A DNA stretch of 64,000 nucleotides, from NCBI RefSeq assembly GCF_004115925.1, contig NZ_SDDX01000004.1:62001-126000 (forward strand), given 5' to 3'. Shown in pieces: positions 1 through 10,212 of the stretch (positions within the stretch are counted from its first letter, which is position 1; each line of letters begins with the position of its first letter). The position numbers and the translations under genes are program-made. The stretch comes from Lelliottia nimipressuralis. GTDB lineage: Bacteria > Pseudomonadota > Gammaproteobacteria > Enterobacterales > Enterobacteriaceae. Under the pieces are notes generated by a model, which saw only the letters and a program-made list of their open reading frames with translations, made no database searches and was not told where the DNA came from.

Positions 1-32
1 TGAAATATATCTTTAACATGGCGTGAGCAGGG

Positions 33-95
33 TCACATAATTAATCCTCAATGGCCTGTCATGTAACGTTATGTTATTGAAGTTATTTTATGTGA
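33..95. repeat. Widely spaced inverted repeat TCACATAA / TTATGTGA
   Basis: The 8-base sequence TCACATAA at 33-40 is repeated in inverted orientation as TTATGTGA at 88-95, both flanked by GGG/CCC (GGG at 30-32 and CCC at 97-99). The arms lie 55 bases apart, about five helical turns. TGTGA/TCACA resembles a CRP half site, but the normal 6-base spacer is absent. It may be a looping operator or chance. Confidence 0.3.
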
Positions 96-131
96 TCCCT
101 TCGCTTGTAATCCTTTTTTTATTATTCCTCT

Positions 132-148
132 CTTAATTTTTTCCTAAT
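132..148 (+). promoter_or_regulatory. Candidate PmrA box of the arn promoter
   Basis: CTTAAT (132-137), five bases, then CCTAAT (143-148): two direct half sites at 11-base spacing. The PmrA (BasR) consensus is CTTAAT-N5-CTTAAG, so the first half matches fully and the second partly. PmrA-PmrB is the known activator of arn (pmrHFIJKLM) in Salmonella and E. coli, in response to iron, low Mg2+ via PmrD, and acid. The position about 165-180 bases upstream of arnB leaves room for a transcription start and leader. Function here is inferred. Confidence 0.55.
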
Positions 149-311
149 AAAAGAACGTTACTTTGGGGTTAGTTGAGGCTTTGTTGACATTAATGAAGGT
201 CCGACTGGATTTTATTTCAACTTTATTTAAAAAACATCCCGCACTATTTCGGTGAGTTGCCTGTAAAGACAGTCAGTTGATGATGCCTTTAATACCGCAA
301 GGAAATTAATA

Positions 312-1460
312 ATGAGTGATTTTCTGCCTTTTTCACGCCCGTCGATGGGTGCGGAAGAAATAGCAGCCCTGCAGGATGTGCTGGCGTCGGGCTGGATCAC
401 CACAGGGCCAAAAAACCAGGCGCTGGAAGAGGTATTTTGCACCCTGACAGGAAACCGTCATGCGATTGCCGTTAGCTCAGCCACGGGCGGAATGCACGTC
501 ACGCTGATGGCGCTGGGTATTGGTCCCGGCGATGAAGTGATCACCCCGTCCATGACCTGGGTGTCGACGCTGAATATGATCGTGCTGTTGGGCGCCACGC
601 CCGTGATGATCGACGTCGATCGCGATAACCTGATGGTCACGCCAGATGCGATCGAAGCAGCCATCACGCCGCGCACCAAAGCCATTATCCCGGTGCATTA
701 TGCCGGCGCCCCGGCGGACATTGACGCCATCCACACCCTTGGCGAGCGCTACGGGATTCCGGTGATCGAAGATGCCGCCCACGCCGCCGGAACTTACTAC
801 AAAGGCCATCACGTCGGCTGGCAGGGGACGGCGATCTTCTCCTTCCACGCCATCAAAAATATGACCTGCGCAGAAGGCGGGTTAGTGGTGACGGATGACG
901 AACAGCTGGCGCAGCGCATTCGCAGCCTCAAATTCCACGGTCTTGGCGTCGATGCGTTCGACCGTCAGACGCTTGGCCGCGCGCCGCAGGCGGAAGTGAT
1001 CTCTCCGGGGTTTAAATACAACCTCGCGGATATCAACGCCGCGCTGGCCCTGGTGCAGCTCGGTAAACTGGGCAATGCCAACCACCGTCGCGCGGAGATC
1101 GCCAGCCGCTATTTGCTGGAACTTGCCGACACGCCGTTTATGCCCCTGAGCGTACCCGCCTGGCCGCATCTGCACGCCTGGCATCTGTTCATCATTCGCG
1201 TGGACGAAGCCCAATGCGGCATTACCCGCGACGCGCTGATGGAAGCCCTGAAAGCTCAGGGCATCGGCACTGGCCTCCATTTTCGCGCCGCCCACACGCA
1301 AAAATACTACCGCGAGCGCTTCCCGGATGTGTCCTTACCGAACACTGAATGGAACAGCGCGCGTATCTGTTCACTCCCTCTTTTCCCGGATATGACTCAT
1401 GACGACACAACCCGCGTCATTGCCGCGCTCCATCAGCTTGCAGGACATGGACATGTTTAG
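312..1460 (+). CDS. arnB: UDP-4-amino-4-deoxy-L-arabinose--oxoglutarate aminotransferase
   Basis: Cytoplasmic PLP enzyme of the DegT/DnrJ/EryC1 (fold type I) family. It converts UDP-L-Ara4-ketopentose (UDP-Ara4O, made by the ArnA dehydrogenase domain) to UDP-L-Ara4N with glutamate as donor. The 382 residues match the family length. The PLP-binding lysine is K182 in the context [14 protein letters not shown], and the IEDAAHA motif (about 152-158) precedes it. The start at 312 follows an AAGGA Shine-Dalgarno 9 bases upstream and gives the family N-terminus [10 protein letters not shown]. First gene of the arn operon; its stop lies inside the start region of arnC (8-base overlap). Likely PmrA-regulated. 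Confidence 0.95.
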   Translation: MSDFLPFSRPSMGAEEIAALQDVLASGWITTGPKNQALEEVFCTLTGNRHAIAVSSATGGMHVTLMALGIGPGDEVITPSMTWVSTLNMIVLLGATPVMIDVDRDNLMVTPDAIEAAITPRTKAIIPVHYAGAPADIDAIHTLGERYGIPVIEDAAHAAGTYYKGHHVGWQGTAIFSFHAIKNMTCAEGGLVVTDDEQLAQRIRSLKFHGLGVDAFDRQTLGRAPQAEVISPGFKYNLADINAALALVQLGKLGNANHRRAEIASRYLLELADTPFMPLSVPAWPHLHAWHLFIIRVDEAQCGITRDALMEALKAQGIGTGLHFRAAHTQKYYRERFPDVSLPNTEWNSARICSLPLFPDMTHDDTTRVIAALHQLAGHGHV

Positions 1461-2436
1461 CACACCGCCTGTAAAAAAAGTCTCGGTGGTGATCCCGGTT
1501 TATAACGAGCAGGAGAGTCTGCCGGAGCTGATTCGCCGCACCACAGCCGCCTGCGACACCCTGGGCAAGGAGTATGAAATCCTGCTGGTCGATGACGGCA
1601 GCAGCGACGACTCCGCAATGATGCTCACCGACGCCGCGCAGGCTGACGGCAGCCCTATCGTCGCGGTGCTACTGAACCGCAACTACGGGCAACATTCGGC
1701 GATCATGGCCGGTTTCAGCCACGTGACGGGCGATCTGATCATCACCCTCGACGCCGATCTGCAGAACCCACCGGAGGAGATCCCGCGTCTGGTGGCGACC
1801 GCTGACGAAGGTTATGACGTGGTCGGGACTGTGCGCCAGAATCGCCAGGACAGCGTATTCCGCAAGCTGGCCTCACGCACCATTAACCGCCTGATCCAGC
1901 GCACCACGGGCAAAGCGATGGGCGATTACGGCTGCATGCTTCGCGCCTACCGTCGCCACATTGTCGATGCAATGCTGCACTGCCACGAGCGCAGCACGTT
2001 CATTCCGATTCTCGCCAATACCTTTGCGCGCAAAGCCACGGAGATCCCGGTGCTGCACGCTGAGCGCGAGCACGGGGAATCCAAATACAGCTTCATGCGC
2101 CTGATCAATCTGATGTACGACCTGATCACCTGCCTGACCACCACGCCGCTGCGTCTGCTCAGCGTCTTCGGCAGCATCATTGCGCTGATGGGCTTTGCGC
2201 TCTCCGTTCTGCTGGTTGTGCTGCGTCTGGCCTATGGGCCGCAGTGGGCCGCAGAAGGGGTCTTTATGCTCTTCGCCGTACTGTTCATGTTTATCGGCGC
2301 GCAGTTTGTCGGCATGGGGTTACTCGGTGAGTACATCGGCCGAATCTATAACGATGTGCGCGCACGTCCGCGCTACTTTATTCAACGTGTTGTTCGTCAG
2401 GAACACACCTCCTCTCAGGAAGGAAATCACCCATGA
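1453..2436 (+). CDS. arnC: Undecaprenyl-phosphate 4-deoxy-4-formamido-L-arabinose transferase
   Basis: Inner-membrane GT2 glycosyltransferase. It moves the formylated sugar L-Ara4FN from UDP to undecaprenyl phosphate on the cytoplasmic face. The N-terminal GT2 domain (about residues 8-230) has [16 protein letters not shown] and the DxD-type [10 protein letters not shown]. Two C-terminal transmembrane segments follow (about 236-262 and 271-295). A longer frame begins at 1399 inside arnB, but the family N-terminus ([13 protein letters not shown]) points to ATG 1453, with AGGA at 1442-1445; this gives 327 residues, and ATG 1447 is also possible. The gene overlaps arnB by 8 bases and arnA by 4 (ATGA). 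Confidence 0.93.
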   Translation: MFSTPPVKKVSVVIPVYNEQESLPELIRRTTAACDTLGKEYEILLVDDGSSDDSAMMLTDAAQADGSPIVAVLLNRNYGQHSAIMAGFSHVTGDLIITLDADLQNPPEEIPRLVATADEGYDVVGTVRQNRQDSVFRKLASRTINRLIQRTTGKAMGDYGCMLRAYRRHIVDAMLHCHERSTFIPILANTFARKATEIPVLHAEREHGESKYSFMRLINLMYDLITCLTTTPLRLLSVFGSIIALMGFALSVLLVVLRLAYGPQWAAEGVFMLFAVLFMFIGAQFVGMGLLGEYIGRIYNDVRARPRYFIQRVVRQEHTSSQEGNHP

Positions 2437-4415
2437 AAGCCGTTGTTTTTGCCTATCACGATATGGGATGTACAGGGACATTAGCCCTTCTGGAAGCGGG
2501 TTATGACATCGCCGCGATTTTCACTCACCCGGATACCGCAGGCGAGAACCACTTCTTTAGCTCTGTGGCACGTATCGCCGCCGAACGCGAAATCCCGGTG
2601 TATGCTCCCGATGACGTAAACCATCCGCTGTGGGTGGACCGTATTCAGAAGCTCGCGCCTGATGTGATTTTCTCTTTCTACTACCGCAACCTGCTGTGCG
2701 ATGAGATCCTCAGCGCCGCGACCGTCGGGGCGTACAATCTGCACGGTTCCCTGCTGCCAAAATATCGCGGTCGTGCGCCGCTGAACTGGGTGCTGGTGAA
2801 CGGCGAAACGGAAACGGGCGTGACGCTGCACCGCATGGTGAAGCGCGCGGATGCCGGGGCGATTGCCGCCCAGCAGCGCGTGAGCATTGAAGCGGATGAT
2901 ACGGCGCTGACCCTGCATCATAAACTTTGTAGGGCGGCACAGACGCTGTTGAATGATGCACTGCCTGCGCTGCGTCAGGGCATTCTCAAAGAGACCGAAC
3001 AGAATCACAGTGAAGCCACCTGTTATGGCCGTCGTACCCCGGAAGACGGGCGTCTCGACTGGACCAGACCGGCAGCACAGCTGCACAACCTGGTGCGCGC
3101 GGTGACTGACCCGTGGCCGGGTGCCGTGGCTTATGTGGGGGCGAGTAAATTTATCGTCTGGAAATCCCGCGTGCGCGCGGACATTCCGGCAGCCAGACCG
3201 GGGACGGTCATTTCGGCTTCCCCGCTGATTATCGCCTGCGGTGAACAGGCGCTGGAGATTGTCACCGGACAGACGGAGAACGGCGTATATATGCCGGGCA
3301 CACAGCTGGCGCAGTCCTTAGGGCTGGTGAATGGTGCACTGGTGACCAGCGCGCCGTATGTTGCCGTGAAGCGTCGTACCCGCGTGCTGATCCTCGGCGT
3401 GAACGGTTTTATCGGTAACCATCTGACCGAACGTCTGCTGAAAGACGACAACTACGAAATCTATGGTCTCGATATTGGCTCGGATGCGATCAGCCGTTTC
3501 CTCGACTGCCCGCGCTTCCATTTCGTGGAAGGGGATATCAGCATTCACTCCGAGTGGATCGAATACCACATCAAGAAATGCGACGTGGTGCTGCCGCTGG
3601 TGGCCATCGCTACGCCAATCGAATATACCCGTAATCCGCTGCGTGTCTTTGAACTCGATTTTGAAGAGAACCTGAAGATCATCCGCGACTGCGTGAAGTA
3701 CAACAAGCGCATCATTTTCCCGTCCACCTCGGAAGTGTACGGCATGTGCACCGATAGCGTGTTCGACGAAGACACCTCGAACCTGGTGGTGGGGCCGATC
3801 AACAAACAGCGCTGGATTTACTCCGTCTCAAAACAGCTGCTGGACCGTGTGATCTGGGCCTATGGCGAAAAAGAGAATCTGCGCTTCACCCTGTTCCGTC
3901 CGTTTAACTGGATGGGGCCGCGCCTCGATAACCTGAACGCGGCGCGCATTGGCAGCTCTCGCGCCATCACCCAGCTGATCCTCAATCTGGTGGAAGGTTC
4001 GCCGATTAAGCTGATCGAAGGCGGCAAACAGAAACGTTGCTTCACCGATATCAGCGATGGCATTGAAGCGCTGTTCCGCATCATCGAGAACAAAGACGGA
4101 CTCTGCGATGGGGAAATTATCAATATCGGCAACCCGGAGAACGAAGCGAGCATCCGCGAACTGGCCGAAATGCTGCTTGCAAGCTTCGAACGCCACCCGC
4201 TGCGCGACCGCTTCCCGCCGTTCGCCGGTTTCAGCGAAGTGGAAAGCAGCAGCTATTATGGCAAAGGGTATCAGGACGTTGAGCACCGCAAGCCGAGCAT
4301 CCGCAATGCGAAACGCTGCCTGAACTGGACGCCGACGGTGGATATGGTCCAGACCATCGACGAAACCCTCGATTTCTTCCTGCGCACCGTGGAGCTGTCG
4401 GAACAGGCATTATGA
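2433..4415 (+). CDS. arnA: Bifunctional UDP-glucuronate decarboxylase / UDP-Ara4N formyltransferase
   Basis: 660 residues, the normal length. The N-terminal formyltransferase domain (1-300) carries N102, H104 ([13 protein letters not shown]) and D140, the known catalytic set; it N-formylates UDP-L-Ara4N with 10-formyl-THF. The C-terminal SDR domain (about 315-660) has the NAD-binding [10 protein letters not shown], the catalytic Ser/Glu region [10 protein letters not shown] and the Tyr/Lys pair in [10 protein letters not shown]; it oxidatively decarboxylates UDP-glucuronate to UDP-Ara4O. The two domains act before and after ArnB. Starts in an ATGA overlap with arnC and ends in an ATGA overlap with arnD, so the genes are probably translationally coupled. 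Confidence 0.96.
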   Translation: MKAVVFAYHDMGCTGTLALLEAGYDIAAIFTHPDTAGENHFFSSVARIAAEREIPVYAPDDVNHPLWVDRIQKLAPDVIFSFYYRNLLCDEILSAATVGAYNLHGSLLPKYRGRAPLNWVLVNGETETGVTLHRMVKRADAGAIAAQQRVSIEADDTALTLHHKLCRAAQTLLNDALPALRQGILKETEQNHSEATCYGRRTPEDGRLDWTRPAAQLHNLVRAVTDPWPGAVAYVGASKFIVWKSRVRADIPAARPGTVISASPLIIACGEQALEIVTGQTENGVYMPGTQLAQSLGLVNGALVTSAPYVAVKRRTRVLILGVNGFIGNHLTERLLKDDNYEIYGLDIGSDAISRFLDCPRFHFVEGDISIHSEWIEYHIKKCDVVLPLVAIATPIEYTRNPLRVFELDFEENLKIIRDCVKYNKRIIFPSTSEVYGMCTDSVFDEDTSNLVVGPINKQRWIYSVSKQLLDRVIWAYGEKENLRFTLFRPFNWMGPRLDNLNAARIGSSRAITQLILNLVEGSPIKLIEGGKQKRCFTDISDGIEALFRIIENKDGLCDGEIINIGNPENEASIRELAEMLLASFERHPLRDRFPPFAGFSEVESSSYYGKGYQDVEHRKPSIRNAKRCLNWTPTVDMVQTIDETLDFFLRTVELSEQAL

Positions 4416-5314
4416 AAAAAGTCGGTTTACGCATTGATGTCGATACCTTTCGTGGCACCCGCGACGGTGTGCCACGACTGCTGGAACTGCTGAGCGAGCA
4501 CCAGGTGCGCGCCAGCTTTTTCTTCAGCGTCGGGCCTGACAACATGGGGCGTCATCTGTGGCGCCTGTTTAAACCGACCTTTCTGATGAAAATGCTGCGT
4601 TCACGCGCGGCCTCCCTCTACGGCTGGGATATTCTGCTGGCGGGCACCGCCTGGCCTGGCAAGCGCATTGGTGCGGGTAACGAAGAGGTGATCCGCGCCG
4701 CTGCCCTGAGCCATGAGGTGGGGTTACACGCCTGGGATCATCACGCCTGGCAGGCCTGGAGTGGCGTGTGGAAAATTCCCCGTCTGACCCGCGAAGTGGA
4801 GCGTGGTCTGATGGAGCTGGAAGCGATCCTCGGCCAGCCGGTTCACTGCTCTGCGGTGGCGGGCTGGCGCGCAGATCAGCGTGTGGTGCGAGCCAAAGAG
4901 CCGTTTTCATTTCGCTATAACAGCGACTGCCGGGGCAGTGGGCCGTTTTTACCGCAGCTCGGCGAGACCCGGCTCGGCACCGTGCAAATCCCGGTGACGC
5001 TTCCGACCTGGGATGAAGTGGTCGGGCGGGAAGTCACGGCGGAGAATTTTAACCGTTTTATTCTCGACTGCATCCATCGTGATACCGGCACGCCGGTCTA
5101 TACCATTCACGCCGAAGTGGAAGGGATTGCGTATCAGCAGGATTTCGCCGCGCTGCTGCAACTGGCCGCCCAGGAAGGCATTCAGTTTTGCCCGTTAAGC
5201 GAGATGTTACCCGACGATCTCAGCACCTTGCCCGTCGGGAAAATCGTCCGTGATGAATTGGCTGGCCGCGAAGGCTGGCTTGGTTATCAACAAACCGTGA
5301 GCCCAGCGCCATGA
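4412..5314 (+). CDS. arnD: 4-deoxy-4-formamido-L-arabinose-phosphoundecaprenol deformylase
   Basis: Polysaccharide-deacetylase (NodB homology, CE4-like) enzyme of 300 residues. It removes the formyl group from undecaprenyl-phosphate-L-Ara4FN, making the pathway irreversible before the flip to the periplasm. NodB signatures seen: [20 protein letters not shown] near the N-terminus and the metal-site motif [12 protein letters not shown] around residues 107-118. There is no signal peptide, which fits its cytoplasmic-face role. It overlaps arnA by ATGA at 4412 and arnT by ATGA at 5311. Confidence 0.94.
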   Translation: MKKVGLRIDVDTFRGTRDGVPRLLELLSEHQVRASFFFSVGPDNMGRHLWRLFKPTFLMKMLRSRAASLYGWDILLAGTAWPGKRIGAGNEEVIRAAALSHEVGLHAWDHHAWQAWSGVWKIPRLTREVERGLMELEAILGQPVHCSAVAGWRADQRVVRAKEPFSFRYNSDCRGSGPFLPQLGETRLGTVQIPVTLPTWDEVVGREVTAENFNRFILDCIHRDTGTPVYTIHAEVEGIAYQQDFAALLQLAAQEGIQFCPLSEMLPDDLSTLPVGKIVRDELAGREGWLGYQQTVSPAP

Positions 5315-6966
5315 AATCTGCGCGTTTTAGTGTCGCTCTTTTCGTTCTGTTTGCGCTTTACTATCTTCTGCCCGTCGATATTCGTCTGCTCTGGCAGCCA
5401 GATGAGACGCGCTATGCGGAGATCAGCCGTGAAATGCTGGCCACTGGAAACTGGGTGGTGCCGCATTTCCTGGGGCTGCGTTATTTTGAAAAACCGATTG
5501 CCGGGTACTGGATCAACAGTCTCGGTCAGATGCTGTTTGGCGACTCAAACTTTGCCGTGCGCGCCGGGGCGATCTTCTCTACGGGGCTGACCGCGCTTCT
5601 GGTTATCTGGCTGGCCTGGCGGATCTGGCGTGATAAACGCGTGGCGCTGACCTCGGGTGTGATTTTCCTGACTCTGCTGCTGGTCTACGGCGTAGGCTCG
5701 TACGCGGTGCTGGACCCGATGATCACCCTTTGGCTGGTCGCCGCGATGTGCAGCTTCTGGATGGCGGCGCAGGCGAATACCCGCGCAGGCAAAATCGGCG
5801 GTTACCTGCTGCTGGGGCTGGCCTGTGGCATGGGGGTGATGACCAAAGGTTTTCTGGCGCTGGCGGTGCCGGTTGTCGCCGTGCTGCCGTGGGTCATCGT
5901 GCAGAAACGCTGGAAAGAGGTGCTGTTGTACGGTTGGCTGGCGGTTCTGAGCTGCGTAGCGATCGTCCTGCCGTGGGCGCTGGCGATTGCCCATCGCGAG
6001 CCGGATTTCTGGCGCTACTTTTTCTGGGTCGAGCATGTCCAGCGTTTCGCCAGCAGCGACGCCCAACATAAAGCCCCGTTCTGGTACTACCTGCCGTTCC
6101 TGATGGCCGGGAGCTTACCGTGGCTGGCGCTGTTGCCCGGCGCATTACGCCTTGGCTGGCGTGATGTGAAAGAGGCGCGCGGTGGGTTCTACTTGTTAGG
6201 CTGGGTGGTGATGCCGCTGCTGTTTTTCAGTATCGCGAAAGGCAAACTGCCGACCTACATTCTGCCGTGCTTCGCGCCGCTGGCAATGCTGATGGCGCGC
6301 TATGCCTGGTCGCTTGTTGGAAATGGGGTCAAGGTCTTGCGCGTCAACGCGATCATCAACCTGGCGTTTGGCGTGCTGGGCGTCGTCGCGGCGCTGATCG
6401 TTTCGCCGTGGGGACCGACCAGACATCCGGTCTGGACTTCCGTCGAGCTGTACAAAGTCTTCTGCGCGGTGGTGGCGTTTCTGGTCTGGGCGCTGGTCGG
6501 TTTGTGGACGCTACGCCGGGCGCAGCAGCGCTGGTGGCTGGCGGCGCTCTGTCCGCTGGGGCTGGGACTGTTGCTCGGGTTTGTGGTGCCGAATCGGGTG
6601 GTGGATTCCAAACAGCCGCAGTCGCTGGTGGAGACCGTGCGACAACCGTTAACGGAGAGTCGCTTTGTGCTGGCGAACAACGTCGGCATTGCCTCCGGGT
6701 TGGCGTGGGACCTGAAACGCAGCGATATCATCATGTTTGGTCAGAGTGGCGAGCTGAAATACGGCCTGGATTATCCTGACGTGCAAGGACGCTACGTGGG
6801 CAAAGATGATTTCCGTCGCTGGCTGGCGGAACATCGCGCGCAGGGGAAAATTTCACTGGTGATTCTGCTGTCGAAAAACGATGACCTCGCGCGCGCCGAT
6901 CTGCCGAAACCGGACAGTCTCTATATTCAGGGACGTCTGGCTTACCTGCAGTATCTCCCGCAATGA
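5311..6966 (+). CDS. arnT: Undecaprenyl phosphate-alpha-L-Ara4N transferase
   Basis: GT83 (PMT-like) integral membrane glycosyltransferase, 551 residues. It transfers L-Ara4N from undecaprenyl phosphate to the lipid A phosphates on the periplasmic side of the inner membrane, lowering negative charge and giving polymyxin resistance. The N-terminus is one hydrophobic segment followed by the conserved first periplasmic loop [16 protein letters not shown], then about a dozen hydrophobic segments and a soluble C-terminal domain from about residue 435. ATGA overlaps at both ends tie it to arnD and arnE. No disrupted motif was noticed. Confidence 0.95.
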   Translation: MKSARFSVALFVLFALYYLLPVDIRLLWQPDETRYAEISREMLATGNWVVPHFLGLRYFEKPIAGYWINSLGQMLFGDSNFAVRAGAIFSTGLTALLVIWLAWRIWRDKRVALTSGVIFLTLLLVYGVGSYAVLDPMITLWLVAAMCSFWMAAQANTRAGKIGGYLLLGLACGMGVMTKGFLALAVPVVAVLPWVIVQKRWKEVLLYGWLAVLSCVAIVLPWALAIAHREPDFWRYFFWVEHVQRFASSDAQHKAPFWYYLPFLMAGSLPWLALLPGALRLGWRDVKEARGGFYLLGWVVMPLLFFSIAKGKLPTYILPCFAPLAMLMARYAWSLVGNGVKVLRVNAIINLAFGVLGVVAALIVSPWGPTRHPVWTSVELYKVFCAVVAFLVWALVGLWTLRRAQQRWWLAALCPLGLGLLLGFVVPNRVVDSKQPQSLVETVRQPLTESRFVLANNVGIASGLAWDLKRSDIIMFGQSGELKYGLDYPDVQGRYVGKDDFRRWLAEHRAQGKISLVILLSKNDDLARADLPKPDSLYIQGRLAYLQYLPQ

Positions 6967-7301
6967 CGGTCTGGATCTGGCTGGGACTGGCAAGCCTGCT
7001 GAGCTGCGCGGGCCAACTCTGCCAGAAACAGGCCACGCGCCCGGCAAAAGACGGCGGGCGAGGGAGGCATATCGTCTTCTGGCTCGGCCTGGCGCTGCTG
7101 GCACTGGGCGTCGGCATGGTGCTGTGGCTGATGGTGCTCCAGCGTTTGCCGGTGGGGATTGCCTACCCAATGCTGAGCCTGAATTTTGTCTGGGTGACGC
7201 TGGCAGCGAAAGCGTTCTGGCGCGAGAAGATCGCGTTCCATCACTGGCTGGGCGTGGGGCTGATCATGGCCGGCATTGTGCTACTGGGAGGTAGCCTGTG
7301 A
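6963..7301 (+). CDS. arnE: Undecaprenyl phosphate-L-Ara4N flippase subunit ArnE
   Basis: Small EmrE-like membrane protein of 112 residues with four predicted hydrophobic segments. With ArnF it is thought to flip undecaprenyl-phosphate-L-Ara4N from the cytoplasmic to the periplasmic face. The motif [26 protein letters not shown] matches the SMR/EamA-like core. It starts in the ATGA overlap with arnT and ends in a GTGA overlap with arnF. Confidence 0.92.
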   Translation: MTVWIWLGLASLLSCAGQLCQKQATRPAKDGGRGRHIVFWLGLALLALGVGMVLWLMVLQRLPVGIAYPMLSLNFVWVTLAAKAFWREKIAFHHWLGVGLIMAGIVLLGGSL

Positions 7302-7687
7302 AGGGGGCATTCTGGGCGCTGTGCAGCGTCGTGCTGGTGAGCGGGGCGCAACTCCTGCTGCGCTCGGCGATGATGGCTTTGCCGCCGGTCGCTGAGCCGA
7401 TCGCATTGCTTAGGGCATTGCAGCACTTTGCCCCTGGCAGCGGCATGTTGCTGCTGGGCTTAAGCGGTTATGTCGCGTCGATGGGCTGTTGGTATCTGGC
7501 GCTGCACCGCATGGCGCTGAGCAAGGCCTATGCGCTGCTCAGCCTGAGCTACATTCTGGTGTGGATTGCCGCTATCGTGCTACCCGGCTGGAATGACACG
7601 TTCTCCTGGACCGGGCTGGCGGGTGTTGGGCTGATTATTGCAGGGGTATTGGTCATTTTTCGGCCAGCGGTGCAAAAGGCGAAATAG
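7298..7687 (+). CDS. arnF: Undecaprenyl phosphate-L-Ara4N flippase subunit ArnF
   Basis: Partner of ArnE: 129 residues, four hydrophobic segments, with the paralogous core [18 protein letters not shown]. The start is GTG at 7298 in the GTGA overlap with the arnE stop. Last gene of the arn operon. Its final 35 bases overlap the 3' end of the convergent gene acpT, so no separate terminator fits between the two operons. That arrangement is unlike E. coli, where arnF and acpT are far apart. Confidence 0.92.
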   Translation: MKGAFWALCSVVLVSGAQLLLRSAMMALPPVAEPIALLRALQHFAPGSGMLLLGLSGYVASMGCWYLALHRMALSKAYALLSLSYILVWIAAIVLPGWNDTFSWTGLAGVGLIIAGVLVIFRPAVQKAK

Positions 7688-8252
7688 ATTCAGGTGTCAG
7701 CGTAAAAGGCGTTGGCGTACAGACCGCCAGACTCAGGGACCCAAACTGAAGCTGGCTCACGGAGTGCGGCTGCTTTGCCGCGCTGTCGATGCTGACGATT
7801 TGCCAGGCGCTGCCGCCGCGTTGTTTAACGATCGCTTCTTTGCGCGTCCAGATGCGCCAGAATGCCTGCAGTTTTTCCTCGGGCGTTTCGCGCTCCAGCT
7901 CATGATGTTCGGCCACGCTGAACACGGCGTTGGCCAGCGCCTGCCAGTTATCACGCGGGCGAATGACTTCGATATCGCACCCCACTTCGCCTTCATCGCT
8001 CAGCAGCAGGGCAATATCATCGCCGCTGTGGCTCAGGTTAAACCACAGGGGTCGATCGCCCACAAACGCCGGTTTTCCCTGTTCGCCAAAGACGATTTCC
8101 GGCAACGGGGCGGGCGATAACGCGCGGGTGAGCAGCGTCCGGCCCGCTAACCAGCGGGCGCGTCGGGCACCTTCGGGCGCCCTGTCTGCCAGCGCTGATG
8201 CATAGGGATCAGCGTTAAGAGTGGAAATTTTTCCCAGTACAAACTGGTACAT
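7653..8252 (-). CDS. acpT: 4'-phosphopantetheinyl transferase AcpT
   Basis: Sfp/HetI-type PPTase of 199 residues that loads coenzyme A-derived phosphopantetheine on carrier proteins. Motifs seen: WFNLSHSGDDIALLL, the Mg-binding GCDIEVIRPR, and FWRIWTRKEAIVKQRGG. A GTG at 8258 overlaps the apeR stop (GTGA), but ATG 8252 gives the E. coli AcpT-like start MYxxVLGK and was chosen. Last gene of the APE cluster; by position its substrates are the carriers ApeE and ApeF. In E. coli K-12 acpT survives without the cluster as an orphan PPTase next to yhhT. Confidence 0.93.
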   Translation of the reverse strand: MYQFVLGKISTLNADPYASALADRAPEGARRARWLAGRTLLTRALSPAPLPEIVFGEQGKPAFVGDRPLWFNLSHSGDDIALLLSDEGEVGCDIEVIRPRDNWQALANAVFSVAEHHELERETPEEKLQAFWRIWTRKEAIVKQRGGSAWQIVSIDSAAKQPHSVSQLQFGSLSLAVCTPTPFTLTPESISPFAPLAEK

Positions 8253-8254
8253 AG

Positions 8255-9484
8255 TCACGCCCAGCGTTTGATGATGATCGAAGTATTGATGCCGCCAAAT
8301 GCGAAGTTATTGCTTTGCAGGTATTCACAATCAATCCGGCGGGCTTCCCCCATAATATAATCTAAAGCACCGCATTGCTCATCCGGTTGTCTTAAATTGA
8401 GGGTCGGGGCGAACCAGCCTTCGCGCATCATTTGCAGGCTCATCCACGCCTCAAGCGCGCCGCAGGCACCAAGTGTATGACCGAAATAGCTCTTTAATGA
8501 CGAAATCGGCACGTTATCGCCATAGATCGCCGCCGTCGCCAGGCTTTCAGCCATATCACCGCGATCCGTCGCCGTACCGTGGGCGGAGATGTACCCCATA
8601 TCCATCGCGCTCAGTCCCGCCATTTTCAGCGACTTTTCCATGCAAATTTGCATGGTTTCACGCTGCGGCTGGGTGATGTGGGCGGCGTCGCAGTTGGTGG
8701 CGAAGCCGACGATCTCCCCGTAAATGGTCGCGCCGCGTGCTTTGGCGTGCTCCAGCTCTTCCAGAATCAGCGTGCCTGCGCCTTCGCCAATCACCAGACC
8801 GTCACGCTGTTTATCGAACGGTGACGGGGTGGTTTTCGGCGCGTCGTTGCGCTGGCTGGTGGCAAACAGGGTATCAAACACCGCCGCTTCTGACGGGCAA
8901 AGCTCTTCCGCGCCGCCCGCGACCATCACCGTCTGATAACCGTGGCGAATGGCTTCCCACGCGTAGCCAATCGCCTGGCTGCCGGAAGTGCAGGCGCTGG
9001 AGGTCGGGATCACGCGCCCGCGCAGGCCGAAGAACAGACCGGTGTTGACCGCCGTGGTGTGCGGCATCATCTGCACATAGGTCGTGCCGGTGATGTTGTT
9101 GGTATGCTTTTCCGTCAGCATGGTGGCGAATTCGCTTACCGGGCCGGTACTGCCGGTGGACGAGCCGTAAGCGATCCCGGTTTCGCCGTTAGTCAGTACC
9201 GCTTCGCCAATCAGCCCGGCCTGCTCCAGCGCTTTTTCGGTGGCGCGCGTCGACAACAGCGACACACGCCCCATCGCGCGGATGCGTTTGCGGGTGTAGT
9301 GCTCCGGCAGGGTGAAATCATCAATCGGTGCGCCGAGCAGGGTGTGCAGCCCGTCATAGACCTGCCACTCGGGCATTTTGCGCACCGCATTTTCACCGGC
9401 AAGAAGTCCCGCCGAAACCGACTGCCAGTCCTCTCCAAAGGCGGTGACGCCGCCCATGCCTGTAATGACCACGCGACGTGTCAT
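8255..9484 (-). CDS. apeR: Beta-ketoacyl-ACP synthase ApeR
   Basis: FabF-like (KAS II) condensing enzyme of 409 residues. The Cys-His-His triad is C165 (TSSACTSGSQAIG), H302 (SAHGTATDRGD) and H336 (YFGHTLGACGALE). In the APE pathway, ketosynthases extend an aryl-primed acyl chain with malonyl units; which of ApeR and ApeO acts first or elongates is known only from other species. It overlaps apeQ by 4 bases upstream and acpT downstream. Confidence 0.92.
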   Translation of the reverse strand: MTRRVVITGMGGVTAFGEDWQSVSAGLLAGENAVRKMPEWQVYDGLHTLLGAPIDDFTLPEHYTRKRIRAMGRVSLLSTRATEKALEQAGLIGEAVLTNGETGIAYGSSTGSTGPVSEFATMLTEKHTNNITGTTYVQMMPHTTAVNTGLFFGLRGRVIPTSSACTSGSQAIGYAWEAIRHGYQTVMVAGGAEELCPSEAAVFDTLFATSQRNDAPKTTPSPFDKQRDGLVIGEGAGTLILEELEHAKARGATIYGEIVGFATNCDAAHITQPQRETMQICMEKSLKMAGLSAMDMGYISAHGTATDRGDMAESLATAAIYGDNVPISSLKSYFGHTLGACGALEAWMSLQMMREGWFAPTLNLRQPDEQCGALDYIMGEARRIDCEYLQSNNFAFGGINTSIIIKRWA

Positions 9485-10212
9485 AGCATTCCTCCGTTAA
9501 TGGAAATGACCTGGCGGGTCACATAGCCCGCAATATCTGACATCAGGTAACTGGCCAGGCCAGCCACTTCGTCAGCCTGCCCCATACGTTTCATTGGGAT
9601 AATGGACATCGCCTCTTTCAGGGCGGTCTCTTCCATTTCGATCATTCCGGTGTCAATCAACCCCGGTGCAATACAGTTGACGGTGATTTTGCGCTTCGCC
9701 AGCTCAATCGCCAGCGCTTTGGTGGCGCCGATGATTCCGGCTTTTGCCGCGCTGTAGTTCACCTGTCCACGGTTGCCCATCACGCCTGATACGGAGGAGA
9801 GCGTGATTATCCGCCCGCCTTTGCGCAGGCCAATCATCGGCATGATGCACGGGTGAATGACGTTGTAAAAACTGTCGAGATTGGTGTGGATCACGCTGTC
9901 CCAGTCATCCTCGCTGAGGGCGGGGAACGCGCCGTCGCGGGTGATACCTGCGTTGCTGACCACGCCATACCATGCACCGTGGGTCTCGATCTCCTGCTCC
10001 AGCACCTCGCGGCACTGCTCGCGATTGCCGACGTCAAAAGAGAGCAAACGGCCCTGGCCGCCTGCCTGCTGGATAGACTCCAGCGTCTGCTGCGCGCCCT
10101 CGGCGTCGCGGTGATAATGCACGCCCACGATAAACCCGTCAGCGGCGAGTTGTCGGGCGATAGCGCGTCCGATGCCTTTGCTGGCTCCGGTGACCAGAAC
10201 GGAACGATTCAT
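9481..10212 (-). CDS. apeQ: 3-oxoacyl-ACP reductase ApeQ
   Basis: SDR-family FabG-like ketoreductase of 243 residues that reduces 3-ketoacyl-ACP to 3-hydroxyacyl-ACP with NADPH in each polyene elongation cycle. Seen: the Rossmann motif TGASKGIG (8-15), NAG (87-89), catalytic S139/S140, Y153 and K157 (YSAAK), and the C-terminal INGGML. It overlaps apeP and apeR by 4 bases each. Confidence 0.92.
   Translation of the reverse strand: MNRSVLVTGASKGIGRAIARQLAADGFIVGVHYHRDAEGAQQTLESIQQAGGQGRLLSFDVGNREQCREVLEQEIETHGAWYGVVSNAGITRDGAFPALSEDDWDSVIHTNLDSFYNVIHPCIMPMIGLRKGGRIITLSSVSGVMGNRGQVNYSAAKAGIIGATKALAIELAKRKITVNCIAPGLIDTGMIEMEETALKEAMSIIPMKRMGQADEVAGLASYLMSDIAGYVTRQVISINGGML

Larger units (their letters stand above)
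1..311. other. Non-coding region upstream of arnB
   Basis: No credible gene is seen here. The stretch is AT-rich and holds the arn promoter region: a PmrA-box-like pair of half sites at 132-148, a pair of inverted TCACATAA/TTATGTGA arms at 33-40 and 88-95, and a Shine-Dalgarno (AAGGA, 298-302) before the arnB start. What lies to the left of base 1 is unknown. Confidence 0.6.
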
